Counted from the stretch's first letter, positions 12,689 to 25,880 are shown. The stretch: 64,000 bases of DNA from Prunella strophiata (GCA_036583965.1 JAZBQD010000030.1:58467551-58531550); one strand, 5' to 3'. Numbers and translations: made by a program. The notes: a model not told the origin generated them from the sequence alone.

Positions 12689-14324
12689 TTTATCCAGACT
12701 GGCAAAGGGACATTACATAAGCCCATTTAAATTGGTTACACTATTATTAGTCACTTCATTAAAAAAAATCTTTATTTTTTCATGTCTTTCTTAAAGGCTT
12801 GATTTATTAAAAAAAACGTATAAAAGTATTCTAAAAATCTATTAAAGAGACTGCTTCCCTAACTCTAATTTTGCAACACCTTTCTCCTTTCTAATTGAGT
12901 CTTTTATACATTTTTGGCTGTTGACTCTTTCATCCAGGCCAGTGAAAGAGTTTTAAAGAATTTGCTTTGCCGCAATGCTTGTGACAGAGCCAATTTGTTG
13001 CAACAGACATTTCAGCATTCTGTGCAGTGGCTATCAGAGCAAAGCAAAACATACGCAGTCTTAGAGACACTTCTTAAAATCTGGCACCATGTTCCAAGAT
13101 TGATCTGTATAATGCATCCTGTCCCTAAGCACAACTCTGAATGTCATGTCTATTAACTCAAAGGTCCTTTCAAAGACCAGCCTGGATTCTACGTTTTGTT
13201 GGTTTTATAATGAAACTCCTTATAATCAAAACAGGTATTTTAATGCAGTATTTTGCTGTCTGCTGCAATCCACTCTTACCTCAAAGAGATATATAGAGAG
13301 ATATATCAATATGTCAATTATCTTTAATTAAATGAATATCATCTCTTTAGAATAAGATCTTTGCCAGAATATGAAAAGAAGTGTTGCAAGTTGGCTAGCC
13401 AACCTTTCATCAATTGGCTGATTGCTGACAGCTCAGTGGTACATGAATCAAGAGCCAGAATATCATTTGCTAACATATTGGGAAAATTATTTCTGGCACC
13501 AAACTGCACCTGCATGTTATAAGAAAATGCTTTTAGACATTTCCACAACCAGAGCAATGAGGCCAACAGAACAAATCTGGTTGTCAAGTCTTGTATGCAT
13601 GTCACTGCATTAATACAGCATTAATTTGATTTCTCTAGATTAATCTTTGTGAACAAAACCAGGAACAGCAAATTGATAAATTTTGAAAGTCAGTAGACAG
13701 CAGTTACGAAAGACTCTGTGTAGTTTAAAGGCTGGGAAGTCACTAAAGAATGGAAAAAATAAGGACTTCTGTATGTATCTCCCTAGTGAGGGAGGTTCAT
13801 CCCCGAATCCTAAAAGTAGTAAGACTGAAGATGCATGTTTCAACAATTCCCTATTGAGTAGCTGGTTCAAGCCTTTCCTCTCCTCCTCAGTGTGCAAAGA
13901 TGCCCTTACATATTTCTGTAACCCCATTCCCAGACAGGGTATATAATTTCATGTCTATGACTTTTACTACAGGACCAAGAAGCTAATAGCTAGGTGTCTT
14001 TAGAACAGTTTTTAAAAATTGAGTACCTAAGTGAGAACTTATAGGAAGAATTAAGAACAAGTTATATCACTTGTGCAACCTCAGGCACTTTATTGAGATA
14101 CCCAAGATAAACTTGCTTAGATTCCTTCAGAGGAGAGAAAAAGCACTCCAAGGACTTAATGTAGCTCATTAAAATCAGTATCATCATGCTGTCTTTCTTC
14201 ATGGAATACTAACTTTATTGCAATGGGTTCTTGACTTCTGTGCCTCAGTTCGATAGTAAGAACCTTATGTAGATATCCTAGGGCAAATTATCACCTAAAT
14301 AATTTTATCCATGTATATCCCACT
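12689..14324. other. AT-rich single-copy DNA, no gene seen
   Basis: Frames of up to 95 residues overlap on both strands at 13640-13946, but neither shows a domain or splice-bounded structure. No repeat family was recognised. Confidence 0.5.
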
Positions 14325-14945
14325 GTGATATGGCAGTAACCTCCTTTCCTTCAGAATGGATTCACTAAGAAGAAATCGTGCTTCACCAATCTGATAGACT
14401 TCTGTGATGACACGGCAGGCTATGTCAATGAGGGGAGAGCAGTGGACCTTGTCTGCCTCAACTTCAGCAAGGCTTTTGACAATGCTTCCCACAATGTTTA
14501 CCTCTTAGGTAAGCTCAGAAAATGTGGATTAAGTGAATGGGCACTGAGTTAGATCCAGAACTGGCTGAATAGCAGAGCTCAGAGGGCTGTGATCAGCAGA
14601 GTAGAATCCAGTTGGAGGCCTGTAGTCAGTGGCATTCCCCAGAGATAAATACTGGGTCCAGCGTGATTCAGCTTGTTTAAAAATGACCTGGAGGAAGGGA
14701 TAGAATGTGCTCTCAGCAAGTTTGCTGATGATGTGAAACTGGGGGGCGTGGGTGACACACCTGAAGGCTGTGCTGCCATTCAGTGGGACCTTGATAGGCT
14801 GGAGAGCTGGGCAGAGAGAAATCTAATGAGGTTCAGCTGGGACAAGTGTTGGGTCCTGCACCTGGGGAGGAATAACCAGCACAGGCTAGGGGGCTGACCT
14901 ACTGGAGAGCAGCTCTGCTGGGAAGGACCTGGGAGTAATGGGGAA
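14325..14945 (+). mobile_element. CR1 LINE fragment: reverse-transcriptase core
   Basis: The plus-strand translation follows the CR1 reverse-transcriptase core. It has the motif A block (CR1 consensus LDFSKAFD; here the first Asp codon is AAC, Asn, at 14460-14462), the conserved SSWRPVVSGIPQ stretch, and the catalytic FADD box at 14721-14732 followed by VKLGGVGDTPEGCAA. The block ends at WVLHLGRNNQHRLGG. Stop codons interrupt the frame at least three times before the FADD box, and the motif A aspartate is substituted, so it is a pseudogene. It is truncated at both ends: nothing CR1-like continues past about 14945, so the RT C-terminus and 3' UTR are missing. Confidence 0.92.
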
Positions 14946-15392
14946 TGAAAAGTTGATCATGAGATATATTATTTCATTATTTTTCATCCTGTCTAACTAA
15001 TGTTGTATCTGAGAATACTTATTTAGGTCTTTGCATCTCACTTCCAGTAGATTATGAGCTATTAATTAGACTAGTGCACAGGAGAGTAGTATTTGGACTG
15101 CCCTGTGTCCTTTTGGTCTCAGGCTATGTGAAATGTTCTTAATGGACAACTAAGTACGCATGAAAAAAAAATCTAGTACTTCCTCTCCTATTTGAAGGAA
15201 GGTGAGTAAGCACAAGAGACAAGCAAGTAATTTATAGTTAAACATTTTCCTTTGATCTGTATATTGCTTTTTCTATTTCAAGCTAATTTGATTAAGTACA
15301 CACAAAGGGGGAGCCAAAGGAGTAAGGTTTTTTCCTTAGGCAGCTATCCAGGAAATGCAGTAGTAGAGACCTAATTTACTATTGTTACTGTT

Positions 15393-15416
15393 GTTATTAT
15401 TATTATTATTATTATT
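15393..15416. repeat. (TTA)n microsatellite
   Basis: About eight TTA/ATT triplets follow a TTG-rich lead-in. Confidence 0.85.
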
Positions 15417-17905
15417 GATCAATCTCCAGCTGATACACATAATTGACTCAAAATAACAGAGGAGCTGAATTAAATCTGAAATATTTGAGCATACTTAATA
15501 TGGGGTTTTCTAGTACTAAGGCTTGAATAGTTTCAACTGCTTTCAATACTACTGAAAATGTAGGTAGAATTGTATTATGGCTTCACAAGTTATTTTGTGT
15601 CAGCTGAACTTCAATAACTGACAGTATGGATGCTGTTACCCCACCTGCAAATATGAAGAAAAATGCTCTAGCTTATGTCCTCTCTTGTTAAGACTTAAGC
15701 AAATGCATTTCATATTACATTTCCTGTCAGTTACACAGTCAAAGTACAAAGTAATTACTACATCCGATTTAGTCATCTAGATGCCTTTTATAAAGCACAG
15801 GGAGGAATGGCAGCTGTGTGGAGTGATTCATCTCATTCTAAAGTAGACAGCTAAAGTATATCAGAGGAAATATGACTTAAAAGTACCTATTTCTTCTTTA
15901 CTAGGGAGCCTTCCAGTTTAGATGCAGACATCTCACCAGATTTGCAAAAGACAAATACAGTCACAACAGTTCTTCTTACACATGACAATTAATCTGGAAT
16001 AATAATTTATTTGTGTGTTTGAGCTGTGAAGATTTTTCTGTGTGAAGACAGAGAAATGTACTGTTGGCTCCAAGCACTATGCTGATGCATACACCACATT
16101 GCCCTGCTTGGCCTGGCTGTGAAACACAAGCACATGAGGACTCATGGATTAGAGGACTGACACTGACTTCAGTCCGTCTGGTGTCCTCCATGCTAAGACC
16201 TGTGGACAGAAGCAAACCCCGGTTGCAGCTTCATAAATTGCAAGTTCAGAAGACACACTTCTCTTAACAGAGTTCAGCAGGAACTATCTGGTGGTGTAAC
16301 CTAGTAAGATAAACAATTTGGGTCTTGCTTATATCATCATCTTATATATTTTTATGCTTAGAAATTGGAGGAAGTTGAACAACAAAATTGGACTAGACAT
16401 ACATCTTAGTAGATAGGTACACTGCACTGACAAAGGAGAGCAATTACAAAACAAAACAACATAAACTAAGAAAAATTCATCATCAATTAAGTTAGCTAAC
16501 AATTTGCAAGGTTTACTCATTCTTCAAATCTCTGTTCTATCATAGAAAGGTTTCATCTTGATGAGTTAATTTCACAGAAAATCCTTACTTCTCTGAGCCA
16601 GAACTTAAATGTGTATAGGGTCTAGACTAACATTTTGCCAGGAGAAATACTGCCACAAGTCAACAACCAATGAATTTGCATCAGTTGAAAGAGGAATACC
16701 AATTAAAAGGCAAAAATTTCTGTGCTTCATATAAAAAATATACAAAGTGTTCTTTTCCAGGTAACTTAGGAATTATTCAAAGTGGTTTAAAAAAACATAA
16801 ATAACATATAATTTATCTTAAGAATTAAAATATGTCCTTCCCTGCAAAACCAAAATTGCTGTCAATGTCTTGTCTACGACTGTGATTAATGGTATTTAGA
16901 AACAATACTGCTGAGATATAATATGTTTTGTAGGGTGGATCATGGATCTTAGTTACTTAGGAGATTATCTGCTAAGTGCTGTTCTTTATTTGAATGTAGA
17001 ACATCATGACTGTAGCAACAGTTAAGTTGCATCTAATGATGCACTTTATTATAACCACGTGTTTTTAGAGCCTTATAACTTTGTACAAATTCTCTGCTCA
17101 TAACATTATTCTCAGTCCAAAGAAGGCATTTTGAAACAGTCTGACACAACACCATTTGACTGCTTAGGATTTGCATGTTCAAAAATGTGCTACTTCTTTT
17201 GCCTCCTTCTTGATGACACATTAACATACTTGTCATCTTATGGTACTCAAAACTCACCAGATTTTTTAAGGCGCCAGCTTGCAGTTCTCAACAAGTAGAA
17301 ATGCTTCTGACACATTTGGAAGAGTGCTTAGAAATAACACAGGTTTAAATGTTGCTCAGTTAGGGAAAGGTCAGTGATACTTGGAACTGCCCAAAAGGAG
17401 CAGTAATGCTGAAGAAGATATCATGATTTGTTACATTTTCCAGTCAGTGGTAAGAGACCAGTCCTCTGGCATAGAAAATCATGCTTCTTCCTTTTTCCCT
17501 CTCAAAACAAAGTAGACATAAATTTGTTTATACTGGCTGGAAAAAAAATATTTACCTGTCCTAAACAATTATTATCCTGTAAGGATACTACAGTTAAACA
17601 GGTGACCATGCATATCAACATCTGACATGTGGCCACAGCTCAGTGGGTTTGAGTCTAGGCATTCTGTGGTGCAATATGGGTCTGGACATCTAGCTGCTAT
17701 TCTCATGTGATCCCCAGGGTAAGAGCTTAGAGACAGTGTCAAACTAATTAAGCACCTCAGAAAAGCAGCTGTAGAATCCCATCCAGCCTCCTAAATAATG
17801 CCAGTGAAGCATGGGCTGTCTAGCTCCTCCTCACATTTGCTCAACAGAAAACCAAACCCACTGATGTCAGGGTCACTGGGAATTTGCAGATGTAAAGGGA
17901 AAGGA

Positions 17906-17906
<1 letters not shown>

Positions 17907-17945
<39 letters not shown>
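17907..17945. repeat. A39 homopolymer
   Basis: An uninterrupted run of 39 A. No retrocopied gene, SINE body or target duplication is visible next to it, so it is not obviously a retroposon tail. Confidence 0.9.
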
Positions 17946-17948
<3 letters not shown>

Positions 17949-19554
17949 AGGAAAAAACCTTGGGATGATTTGGTCTTACAGCAGTTGCTGAATCTTCACA
18001 AAAATGAAGCTGTGTACACCACAACAAGAAACAATGGTCACAAACAGAGGCAATATCTCAAGAGATATCCTCCTTGTCTTATGAGGCTGTCACTCCAAAT
18101 GGCATATACTGTGAAGCAATAAGCAACAACTTCTCCAGATCCCAGAAAAGAGAGAGATAAATGGCATTGAATTGGCTGTGTCTCCCAAAAATCTCTCAAA
18201 GAAACTACAGCCACAGCAGGCTGAGCAGATGAGCCCTCAGAGACTGGGCTCAGAGTCTCAGACAGAAAAGAAAAATTTATTTCCATCTGGTAACAATGAT
18301 GCTGATGTCTCAGAGGGAGACCCACTGCTCTGCAGCAGCACCTAGCAATTCTAAAATTAGATGGACATAATTAGCCTAATTACTCGTCTGCTTATAAAAT
18401 TCAAAATTTTATATTATGTCTATGTTGTTATTACAGTCATATTTGGCAGAGAAAGAAGGATGTGGGCAACTGAGCCTTTAAGAGGCTAAGATGAGCCAAA
18501 CTGAAGCAGCCACTGTCATCTGCTGTCTTTTTATATTATTCAGGAACTCCTGTTATACAGTATGGATCGCCTAGGACTTGCATGCTGAATGTAGCAATCC
18601 TCCATCATGCTGCTTGGCACTGAGTGACTGCTGAAAAACACAGCAGCCTTGGTGGCTGACAACCTCTATACATTCAGAGGACAGTTACAGCATGAGCAGC
18701 TTATAATACAACTTTCTCCACTCTGCCTCTGTCAAAATATCACTATACTCTGAAGCTTTTCATAAGTATACAATATTACTAGAAATTCCCCTCCTACTCA
18801 AAAGCATGGTTCTCTTCAGGCTGGGAAATATTGGGAGCAGCAGTAATTTGAGAGAGACAGATACTCCTGTAATTTTGAGCAGAGGTTTGGGACAGCATGG
18901 CAGGGTAGACAGACTTCATGCTTGCAGCCATAATCTCTCAGCAAAGGTTGTTCAATACATACTGGACCTATAGACTTCAAAGAATAAAACAATTTTAGAA
19001 GCTGACCTCTGAGTCCTGAGCCTTTGTAGTTTTCACATCCAGAGTAGATATGACCATTAAATATTTTGTTAGTTTTTACTGAAAATATCCAATTGGAACT
19101 TCCAACTTGTTGGAAATCTGAAATTCAATGTAGCAATTTGTTGTTACTGCCACTTTTATCCCAAAACTTACTGGTCGATCATTTTTTAAAATCTTACACA
19201 CTTCTTAATTCAATAGCTGATCTCTTTACAAAGTGCATTAAATGTCTTTAAACATGCTAATGTGGTTCCTGTTGTACATTTGCTTTTGCTCAAGCCATGG
19301 ACTAACAATTTTGCAAGTCATAAGAGTAGACTCAACCAAAAGGTGAGTATATTGTAGTTGCTTAAGGTTACATAAACAATGTATATAATAGGTAAATTAA
19401 TAGATTCAGTGAAGGAAAGAACACCTTTACTTTTTTTTTCTTTCATCCTAAAGGGGGTGAATAGTAGACTTGAAGCTAAATTCAGTGTCTGAAGAAAGCA
19501 CACCACTGTGTTAACCTAGCAGCAAAAAGAACAGTAAATAGCTGTCATCAAAAT

Positions 19555-19608
19555 AATCATTTTATGCTCTGAAGAATCCTTCAGGATTCTTCAGAGCATA
19601 AAACGATT
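19555..19608. repeat. Near-perfect snap-back palindrome, 26-bp arms, 2-nt loop
   Basis: The arms 19555-19580 and 19583-19608 are reverse complements with a single mismatch (A at 19559 against C at 19604), separated by TC. The inner 21 bp of each arm (from TTTTATGCTCTGAAG inward) pair without error. It could extrude as a cruciform or form a hairpin RNA. The loop is too short for a normal microRNA precursor. A fold-back template-switch mutation is the likeliest origin. Confidence 0.95.
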
Positions 19609-20984
19609 GCTCATTTTGAGGTGAAGCCCTCACACTTTAGCCATCTTCCTTTCTTTTTCCCATATCTAAATTGGTTTTCTTCCAGAGAATAACTTGCTTT
19701 ATTTCACTTTCTAAATCTAATGAACACAACTGCTATGTACGCTAACTAAATTTCTGTGTCAAGGGGCACCCAAAATATGCTAGAATTGTTGAAAAGACAA
19801 ATGGAAAAACCTTGATTTGGCAAGATGTTCTTGTCAATAAAGAACAATCAGAAAGGACACACATGCAGTCTGTACAGCTTATCCAAAAAAGGGATCACAC
19901 ACAAGGGAATGGTATTGCTTTAAAAGTTCTAAAAAAAAAGTCTCTGGAATACCTAGCAGGCAAATGAGGAATTTTTGTTTGTTTGTTTGTTGTTGGCTAG
20001 GGCTTTTTCATTGCATTTTACAGCATAACATGAAACCTAGGAACACGTTATAGTACTTTGCACTAGATTTTAAGACTTGGTAAGTGCCTGTATTTTGCAT
20101 AAAACTATTGGATGAGGCTGTGCTTTCTGGCATAGCTTGCTACTGTTTGATAGCATTTTAAAAGCATACTGTGCTTGAACTATCAACACACAATAATTGT
20201 TAGCTTTATGCTCCACTAGTTACTTTGTTATGTGCAATGGAATAATTACTATGAAGTTTTGTATTGTGGCACTTTTGTCACAGTTGCTTATTAGATATGG
20301 AGCCTCATTTTGAACTTTTTATTTGCTTTCTTTGCTGTCCTTTCCATGGCATTAATAATGTACTGCAATTTAATTGAAAATTGGGCCAGAAAACATTAAA
20401 GGAAATTTCAGTGATTCCAGTCATTAAAGATTTACCCTTTCTGGCATGTAAGTGGGGTTCTTTGCTGAGTGCTTATTTATTTGATTTGTGCTTAAAGCAT
20501 GTGTATATTTAAATCCATTTCATTAAATAAAGCGTTGGGCAAAGAGTAGTTATCTACTTTTCTTGCAATCATCTGAAAACACTTTAGCATAACATTATGA
20601 CATAGGTACTAATGTGTATCACAGGAAAGGATTGGAAAATAAAACATCTATCCAATACTTAAGAAAATATTAAGTATTAAATTAGGTTTCTTAAAGCAGA
20701 TTCAGATGGAAAAAAGGCATATGAATTCAGGTTTCTAGGTGTAAATTAGATAATTAAAGTTTATCCTAAGAATTAGGACTGTACTTACTGTTTGATGCTT
20801 TTGGGGGGCTAGGAAGCCAAATGTACACTAAAGATGAGTGAGAATTCTTTTTCACAAAACAAGTCTCAGTCACAGTTTTTCATAAAGCTGATTATTTCTT
20901 TGATCCTAAAATGTTAATTTCTTTGGTCTTAATTTCTTAAGGTTGATGAACAGATCAGTCTTCTTACTGAACTGACCAGTTTTC
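19609..20984. other. AT-rich block, possible conserved non-coding element around 20040-20560
   Basis: There is no gene or known repeat. From about 20040 to 20560 the sequence is free of simple repeats and dense in TAAT, ATTA, TGCAAT and TTTGCAT-type words, a texture often seen in vertebrate conserved enhancers. This is an impression of composition only, with no alignment behind it. Confidence 0.25.
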
Positions 20985-21500
20985 CAAGGAAGTGGGTTTT
21001 GTTTAGTTATTATCAGTAGAAGTGGGACAGCAAGCACCATGGGACAATACTCATGAAGGGACCCTTGACTCAGCAGAGTGGTTTTGGGCCATCTGGTTTA
21101 GTCCAGGGACCAAGGGAACTCTTCAAGGAACTCAGCATGCCTGCTCGGAAGAGATAACTATGCAGGATATGTCTTCCAGGTGGCTCTGGCATCAGAAACA
21201 CACAAGGAGAGCCACAGGCACAGTCCCCAGCACCCACTGTAGCCACCACCATAGCACATCACAGGTCCTAATGAACCTGGAGCTCCAGCAGGCAAATGCA
21301 GCTCCGCATGCCCAAGGCAGGAGAAATCCCTGGTGCTTCCCACTGACCTCAGGGCCAGTAATGATGGGATTCTTGTCTGCAGGATGCGAGCCATGGCAAG
21401 GGTCTGGGTCACCAAGTAGCAGAGCTGTGAGAAGAAGTCAGCGGGCTGTACAGCATCAGGGATTTAGATACTCAGTTGTCTTTGTGAGGCAAACAAAATA
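20985..21500. other. Isolated GC-richer block with a 159-codon open frame, unassigned
   Basis: This block of about 500 bp is clearly richer in G and C than its surroundings. It has an open frame of 159 codons on the plus strand (21022-21501) and overlapping frames on the minus strand (21070-21252 and 21158-21415). The predicted protein is rich in Gln, Ser, Thr, His and Trp with no domain, signal peptide or membrane segment I recognise. GC-rich sequence yields long frames by chance on both strands, as seen here. It could be a decayed mobile element, a lncRNA exon, or single-copy GC-rich DNA. I do not call it a gene. Confidence 0.3.
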
Positions 21501-24500
21501 GTTTTGATTCAAAGAGATAGACTATGATTGAAATAATTCTTAACTTTTTCCTACTTCTTGCTAATTTTTAATTTTTTTTTGGTTATTAATTTCCCCTCTG
21601 ATGTTAGCTGTCGGAATTTCCAATTTTAGAGAAACTCTTTCTGTCCAGAACATATTCAAAATAACCAGAACTGGAGCAGCTCAGTCCCTAGAACTCCAGG
21701 TTCTCCATTCCCTAGTGAGAATATTTGAGAAATATAAATTAAAATTAGTTTCAGTGCATTGAATTAATTATTCCATTTATTGGTTATTATCTTGCTTTGT
21801 GGTTTTACGTGCCTCTGAACTGTAGATGGAATTAGAAAAGAGAGAATCAACTAATTAATCTTGGGCTTCCAAAAGAGACAAAAACGTTTGAAAGATGGGA
21901 AGAAAGTATAGTAAATCTTCATCAAACTGAAAAAAAAAGATAACAAAACTCAAAAAACTCTTTAAAAGATCATACAGCTATATAAAACATAAATTTAGTT
22001 CATGTTTATGCACTGCAATTATTAAGCATCTGTGGGTATATCTATATTTGTATGTATAGAAATTTAATGCATTGGCAGAAAATGTTGTGTTTCTATAGCA
22101 CTCTAGAGATTATGAATAAAATATTTAGTTCAGGAGGTTGCAATTGCATTTCCTAAGTTATTTCACTGACCTTTTCCTAACTTATGTTGGCCCACAGTGA
22201 ATGTAAGAGCACTGCCAAAAAATAGAAACACACCATTTACCAGTCACAGAAAAAAAAAAAAAAAAAAAAAAAAAGATAGGTGTTCAGAAGCAGGTGATAT
22301 TCAAAACAGGCATTAGGTACAAAATGTTTAGAACTGACACATACTGTGAAAATAATTCTTGTACTCAAGCATCATACGCCATGTGTCTAAAATGAAGGAT
22401 GACAAATGAGGATCTAGCAGAGATTTTTGGTAGCCATTCTATGTAGAGTAGCACCAAGCTAGGTATGAGACTCACTAGTTTGATTCATGTCCCAGCATAA
22501 AAAAAAAAAAATAATTCTGTCAAACGAAACCACACTATACCAACTTTGCCAAACTGCATCTTGACTCTGTGTCATATCTGTTAAAGCTTAGTTTGGTTTA
22601 GGTTGGATCTCAGGTGGCACTGGACATGAGTTTTGCAAAGCACATCACATGGCAATGCAGATCATGGACTTCCTAGCCTGTGTCTCCACAGTCCTGCACA
22701 TCTCTTCCCATTTCATGGTGAGGAACAACAAAGCTTCCTCTTAAGCCAACGTCTGTACCAGTTCTGCTCTAGGTTATGTGTGTAAGTCTGTACTTACTAG
22801 CACTTGTAAAATATGTTTCCTCCTACCACAAGCAAGATATCTATAAAACCATCTGTAGAGGGTGAACTGTCACACCATCTCACCTAAAAGACATGGGATA
22901 CCACGAGCACCACCTGTAATAAGATAACTTTCTTTGTATTTGAAAACAGAAGTGAAGGGCGCTTATGTTTACCTGCAGTTAAATTACATTGGTTTACATG
23001 AAAAAAGAGAACAGTGTCTCTGGATACAGAAATTCATAACAATTTATGCAAAATACTGATAATTTTAATGCTGTTTATGCATATTACCTAAATTATAGCT
23101 TGCCTGGAAGATTATACTACACAGGAAACACATCATGTTTTGAACTCTTATAGTCCTTCAGATTTTGTAGGAGGGCTATCAAAAAACTGTTCTGAAAGGG
23201 ATTTTTTTTTCTTTAAACTAATTAGTATTTTATATTTATTTGAAGAGGTCTAAGGCCCAGCAAAATTGTGGTCTAGCAAAGCATGGAACTGAATTAATAA
23301 ACACATCCAGAACTGACTATGCACTAAAATATTTCAATCTTAGTCCTCTAGCAAGTGGGGTATTTAAGCACAAACAAATGAAGATGCATCTAGATGATCT
23401 GGCACTTTGGCTGCAGTAATTTAGTGAGATAAGATTTAATGAAGACCAAGATAATACTCAGTAGAAATATAAAAGAGAAAGCGTCTCTACTAAGTCATAA
23501 AGCAAGAGATTTAGGAGCATGCAGAGGGTAATTGTAAATAAATCAAATTAACTCCCAGTGCAATGCATTTTGAAAAGTTCCACTCTGGAATTTATATACA
23601 TATGACACTATTGTAGAGCAGGAGAAATTATTCTTGAGGTTCTACTTTGCTATTCTTCTGTAGGCACTTAAGCATAAAAAACAAGCTGTACTCACAAGTG
23701 TCAATCTGTAAAATTATTATATGTCTTCATCTCCATTCAAGGAGTGCATAGGTTTTAATGCAAAGTTCCAGATAGAGAGCATTTAAAAATAAATTTAGAA
23801 ATCAGTTTATGGGATTGTCTGTTTCCAATATGATCTTCAGGACTTGGAAGCTGGTAGAGGTTTTGGTTTTGGTTGAGGTTTTTTTTTTTTTTTTGGTTGG
23901 TTTGTTGTTTTAAAATTTAAAACAAATATTATTTGTATTTTTTATTATACGTCAGATTAAATCAAACATAGTTTGTTACAGATTTTGGTTAGAATTTTGA
24001 AGTGATTCAACCTGTATCTTTTTCTTAAAATATGAATACTAAAACCATCAAAACAACTATGAGTAGCTACAATTATGTTTGAATGCAAGTTAAAACAGCA
24101 TAATTGGAGTAACATGTTCATGTATTCTTAGGGCTGGCATAGTTTTCTCACTCCTGTGGTCTTCTACTTAAACTTAGACAAGACAGAACAAACAAGCAGT
24201 ATTTATTCTCACTTCTCAAGAGCAGCTTTTTAAGTCAGAGAGAATGAAAACACATACATTCTATAAGCAGTCTTCAAATGAAAAAAAAAAAAAAGGAAAA
24301 ACAGCACATCAATCACATTAGTATACTGTCAGGCCAATCTCCTACCTCAAGATGCTTTCTGTTAGTAGCACATTTCCCATCTCTTATCTTGGTTTGAAAG
24401 GCTATTTCTCTGGTCAGACTTAAAAATGTAAACCACATTCTCCCAAAATCTTCCATTTCTCCTATAATTGGAACATCAGTTTTCTTAAAATATTTCTACA

Positions 24501-25129
24501 TTTGTGTTTCCCTTTGTAATCCTCAAAAGTCATTTTCCCTCAGTTTCCTGAGATCATTCATTCTCCCCTACCCTAACTTTGGAGATTTCCACAGCTTTCT
24601 TTTTAAATGCTCTTCCTACAGGTTCATTTTGCAGTCCAGCCAGTAGAAAAAACATGAGCTCTTGACTCATTCCCCCAATAACTTTTTTTTCAGGCAACCT
24701 GACAGTAATTCAGCTGGTCTGGTTTGCATACTTATTTGAGAATATGATGAAGTGCAGTCTGAGTATCCTTATTCTTTTTTGAAGAAAATCTAGGATCATT
24801 GTCTCAGGCTTGGACATCTGAAGCTGGGTGAAATAAATTGCACTCAATGTAGCTTAACTTTTAGTTCATAGCACAGTAACTGTGTTATCCAAAAGTCAGC
24901 TGTTAAGCTGCACAAGGTAAAAGATTATGCTGATGCTTCTGTTTCTCCACACTTTTTCAACTGATAATCAAGTTTTTCTCTTTCTCATTTTTTTTAATCT
25001 AAAATTTTAACCACTTTAAATACATTACACCTCAATATTTTCATGCATTATTTTCACATTCATCAGTGTGGTTTATGAATCATGATAAAGCCTTGGAGAT
25101 AAATGTATTATCACCTTTTATTTTATAAC
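21501..25129. other. AT-rich single-copy DNA, no gene seen
   Basis: There is no open frame of 60 codons or more on either strand in this stretch. It contains an A25 tract and short T tracts (23879-23894). No known repeat family was identified. Confidence 0.55.
22250..22274. repeat. A25 homopolymer
   Basis: An uninterrupted run of 25 A with no adjacent retrocopy recognised. Confidence 0.85.
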
Positions 25130-25340
25130 AAAACTGGAAAAGGGTAGGTTTAGACTAGATATTAGGAAGAAATTCTTTACTGTGTGGATGGTGAAGCACT
25201 TGGAAGTCTTCAAGGCCAGGTTGGATGGAGTTCTAAACATCCTGGTCTAGTGGAAGGATTCCTGTCCACACTGGGGGTTTGGAACTAGGAGATCTTTCAG
25301 GTCATTCGTGACAAACCATTCTGTGATTCTGTGATTTTAC
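25130..25340 (+). mobile_element. CR1 LINE 3' end
   Basis: The plus strand carries the standard CR1 3' block: TTTAGACTAGATATTAGGAA, GAAATTCTTTACTGTG, TCAAGGCCAGGTTGGATGGA, CTGGTCTAGTGGAAGG and the terminal CCATTCTGTGATTCTGTGAT repeat. About 30 bp usually found after the GTGAAGCACT phrase (the CAGGTTGCCCAGAGAAG segment) is deleted. Only the last 0.2 kb is present, so this is an ordinary 5'-truncated insertion. Confidence 0.93.
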
Positions 25341-25719
25341 GATCGATGGTGTATTACAGTTTGAAACTCTGCTAACTCTTAAAGAGTTACAAGGCTAAGG
25401 AAATCTGGAATCAAATAATTAAAAAACATTCCAACAACACAACACCTGAAATGACACAAAGATAAGTGCATAAGATTACTGCTGAAATATGTGCATAGTG
25501 GGGGTTATGTGTCTGAAGTATCCACACTGCAAATGTAATGGAGTAACGAGTCACTTCAAAAACAAGCCAAGGGCCTAGGCAAAATACTGCACATGGCAAT
25601 ACATAGTACTGGTAGAAGGTATTGTTCCTAGACTGGAATTACTGTAAGTGCACTGACCCCTTTTATTCTGGCTACATGAATCCCCTCACAGCAAAATGAG
25701 GAGACCTTTCTAGAGAGAG
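25341..25719. other. Spacer between two CR1 3' ends
   Basis: AT-rich sequence separates two CR1 tails in the same orientation. A 62-codon minus-strand frame (25411-25599) is unrecognised. No gene is seen. Confidence 0.5.
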
Positions 25720-25880
25720 GGACTGTGTCTCTAGTTGAGGGTTCCTGAAAAGATTTCAATTGGCTATTCAAGTAACCTGGTCTAGTGGAAAGTGTCCTTG
25801 CCCAGGGGAGAGGCAGGGGGAGAGGAAATAGATATTCTTTGAGTCCCTTCCAATCCAATCCATTCTATATTTTTATGCTA
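25720..25880 (+). mobile_element. CR1 LINE 3' end, diverged
   Basis: The diagnostic phrases are AACCTGGTCTAGTGGAAAGT, GTCCTTGCCCAGGGGAGAGG, AGTCCCTTCCAATCCAATCC and ATTCTATATTTTTATGCTA. It is more decayed than the copy about 400 bp upstream, in the same orientation, and presumably an independent older insertion. Confidence 0.85.

Larger units (their letters stand above)
14946..19554. other. AT-rich single-copy DNA, no gene seen
   Basis: The longest open frame is about 95 residues (minus strand, 18038-18325) with no recognisable domain. The stretch contains a short TTA repeat and an A39 tract, listed separately. Nothing else is identifiable. Confidence 0.5.

Noticed and set aside
19555..19608. 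microRNA precursor
   Set aside because: The stem is too short and the loop of 2 nt is incompatible with normal Drosha/Dicer processing.
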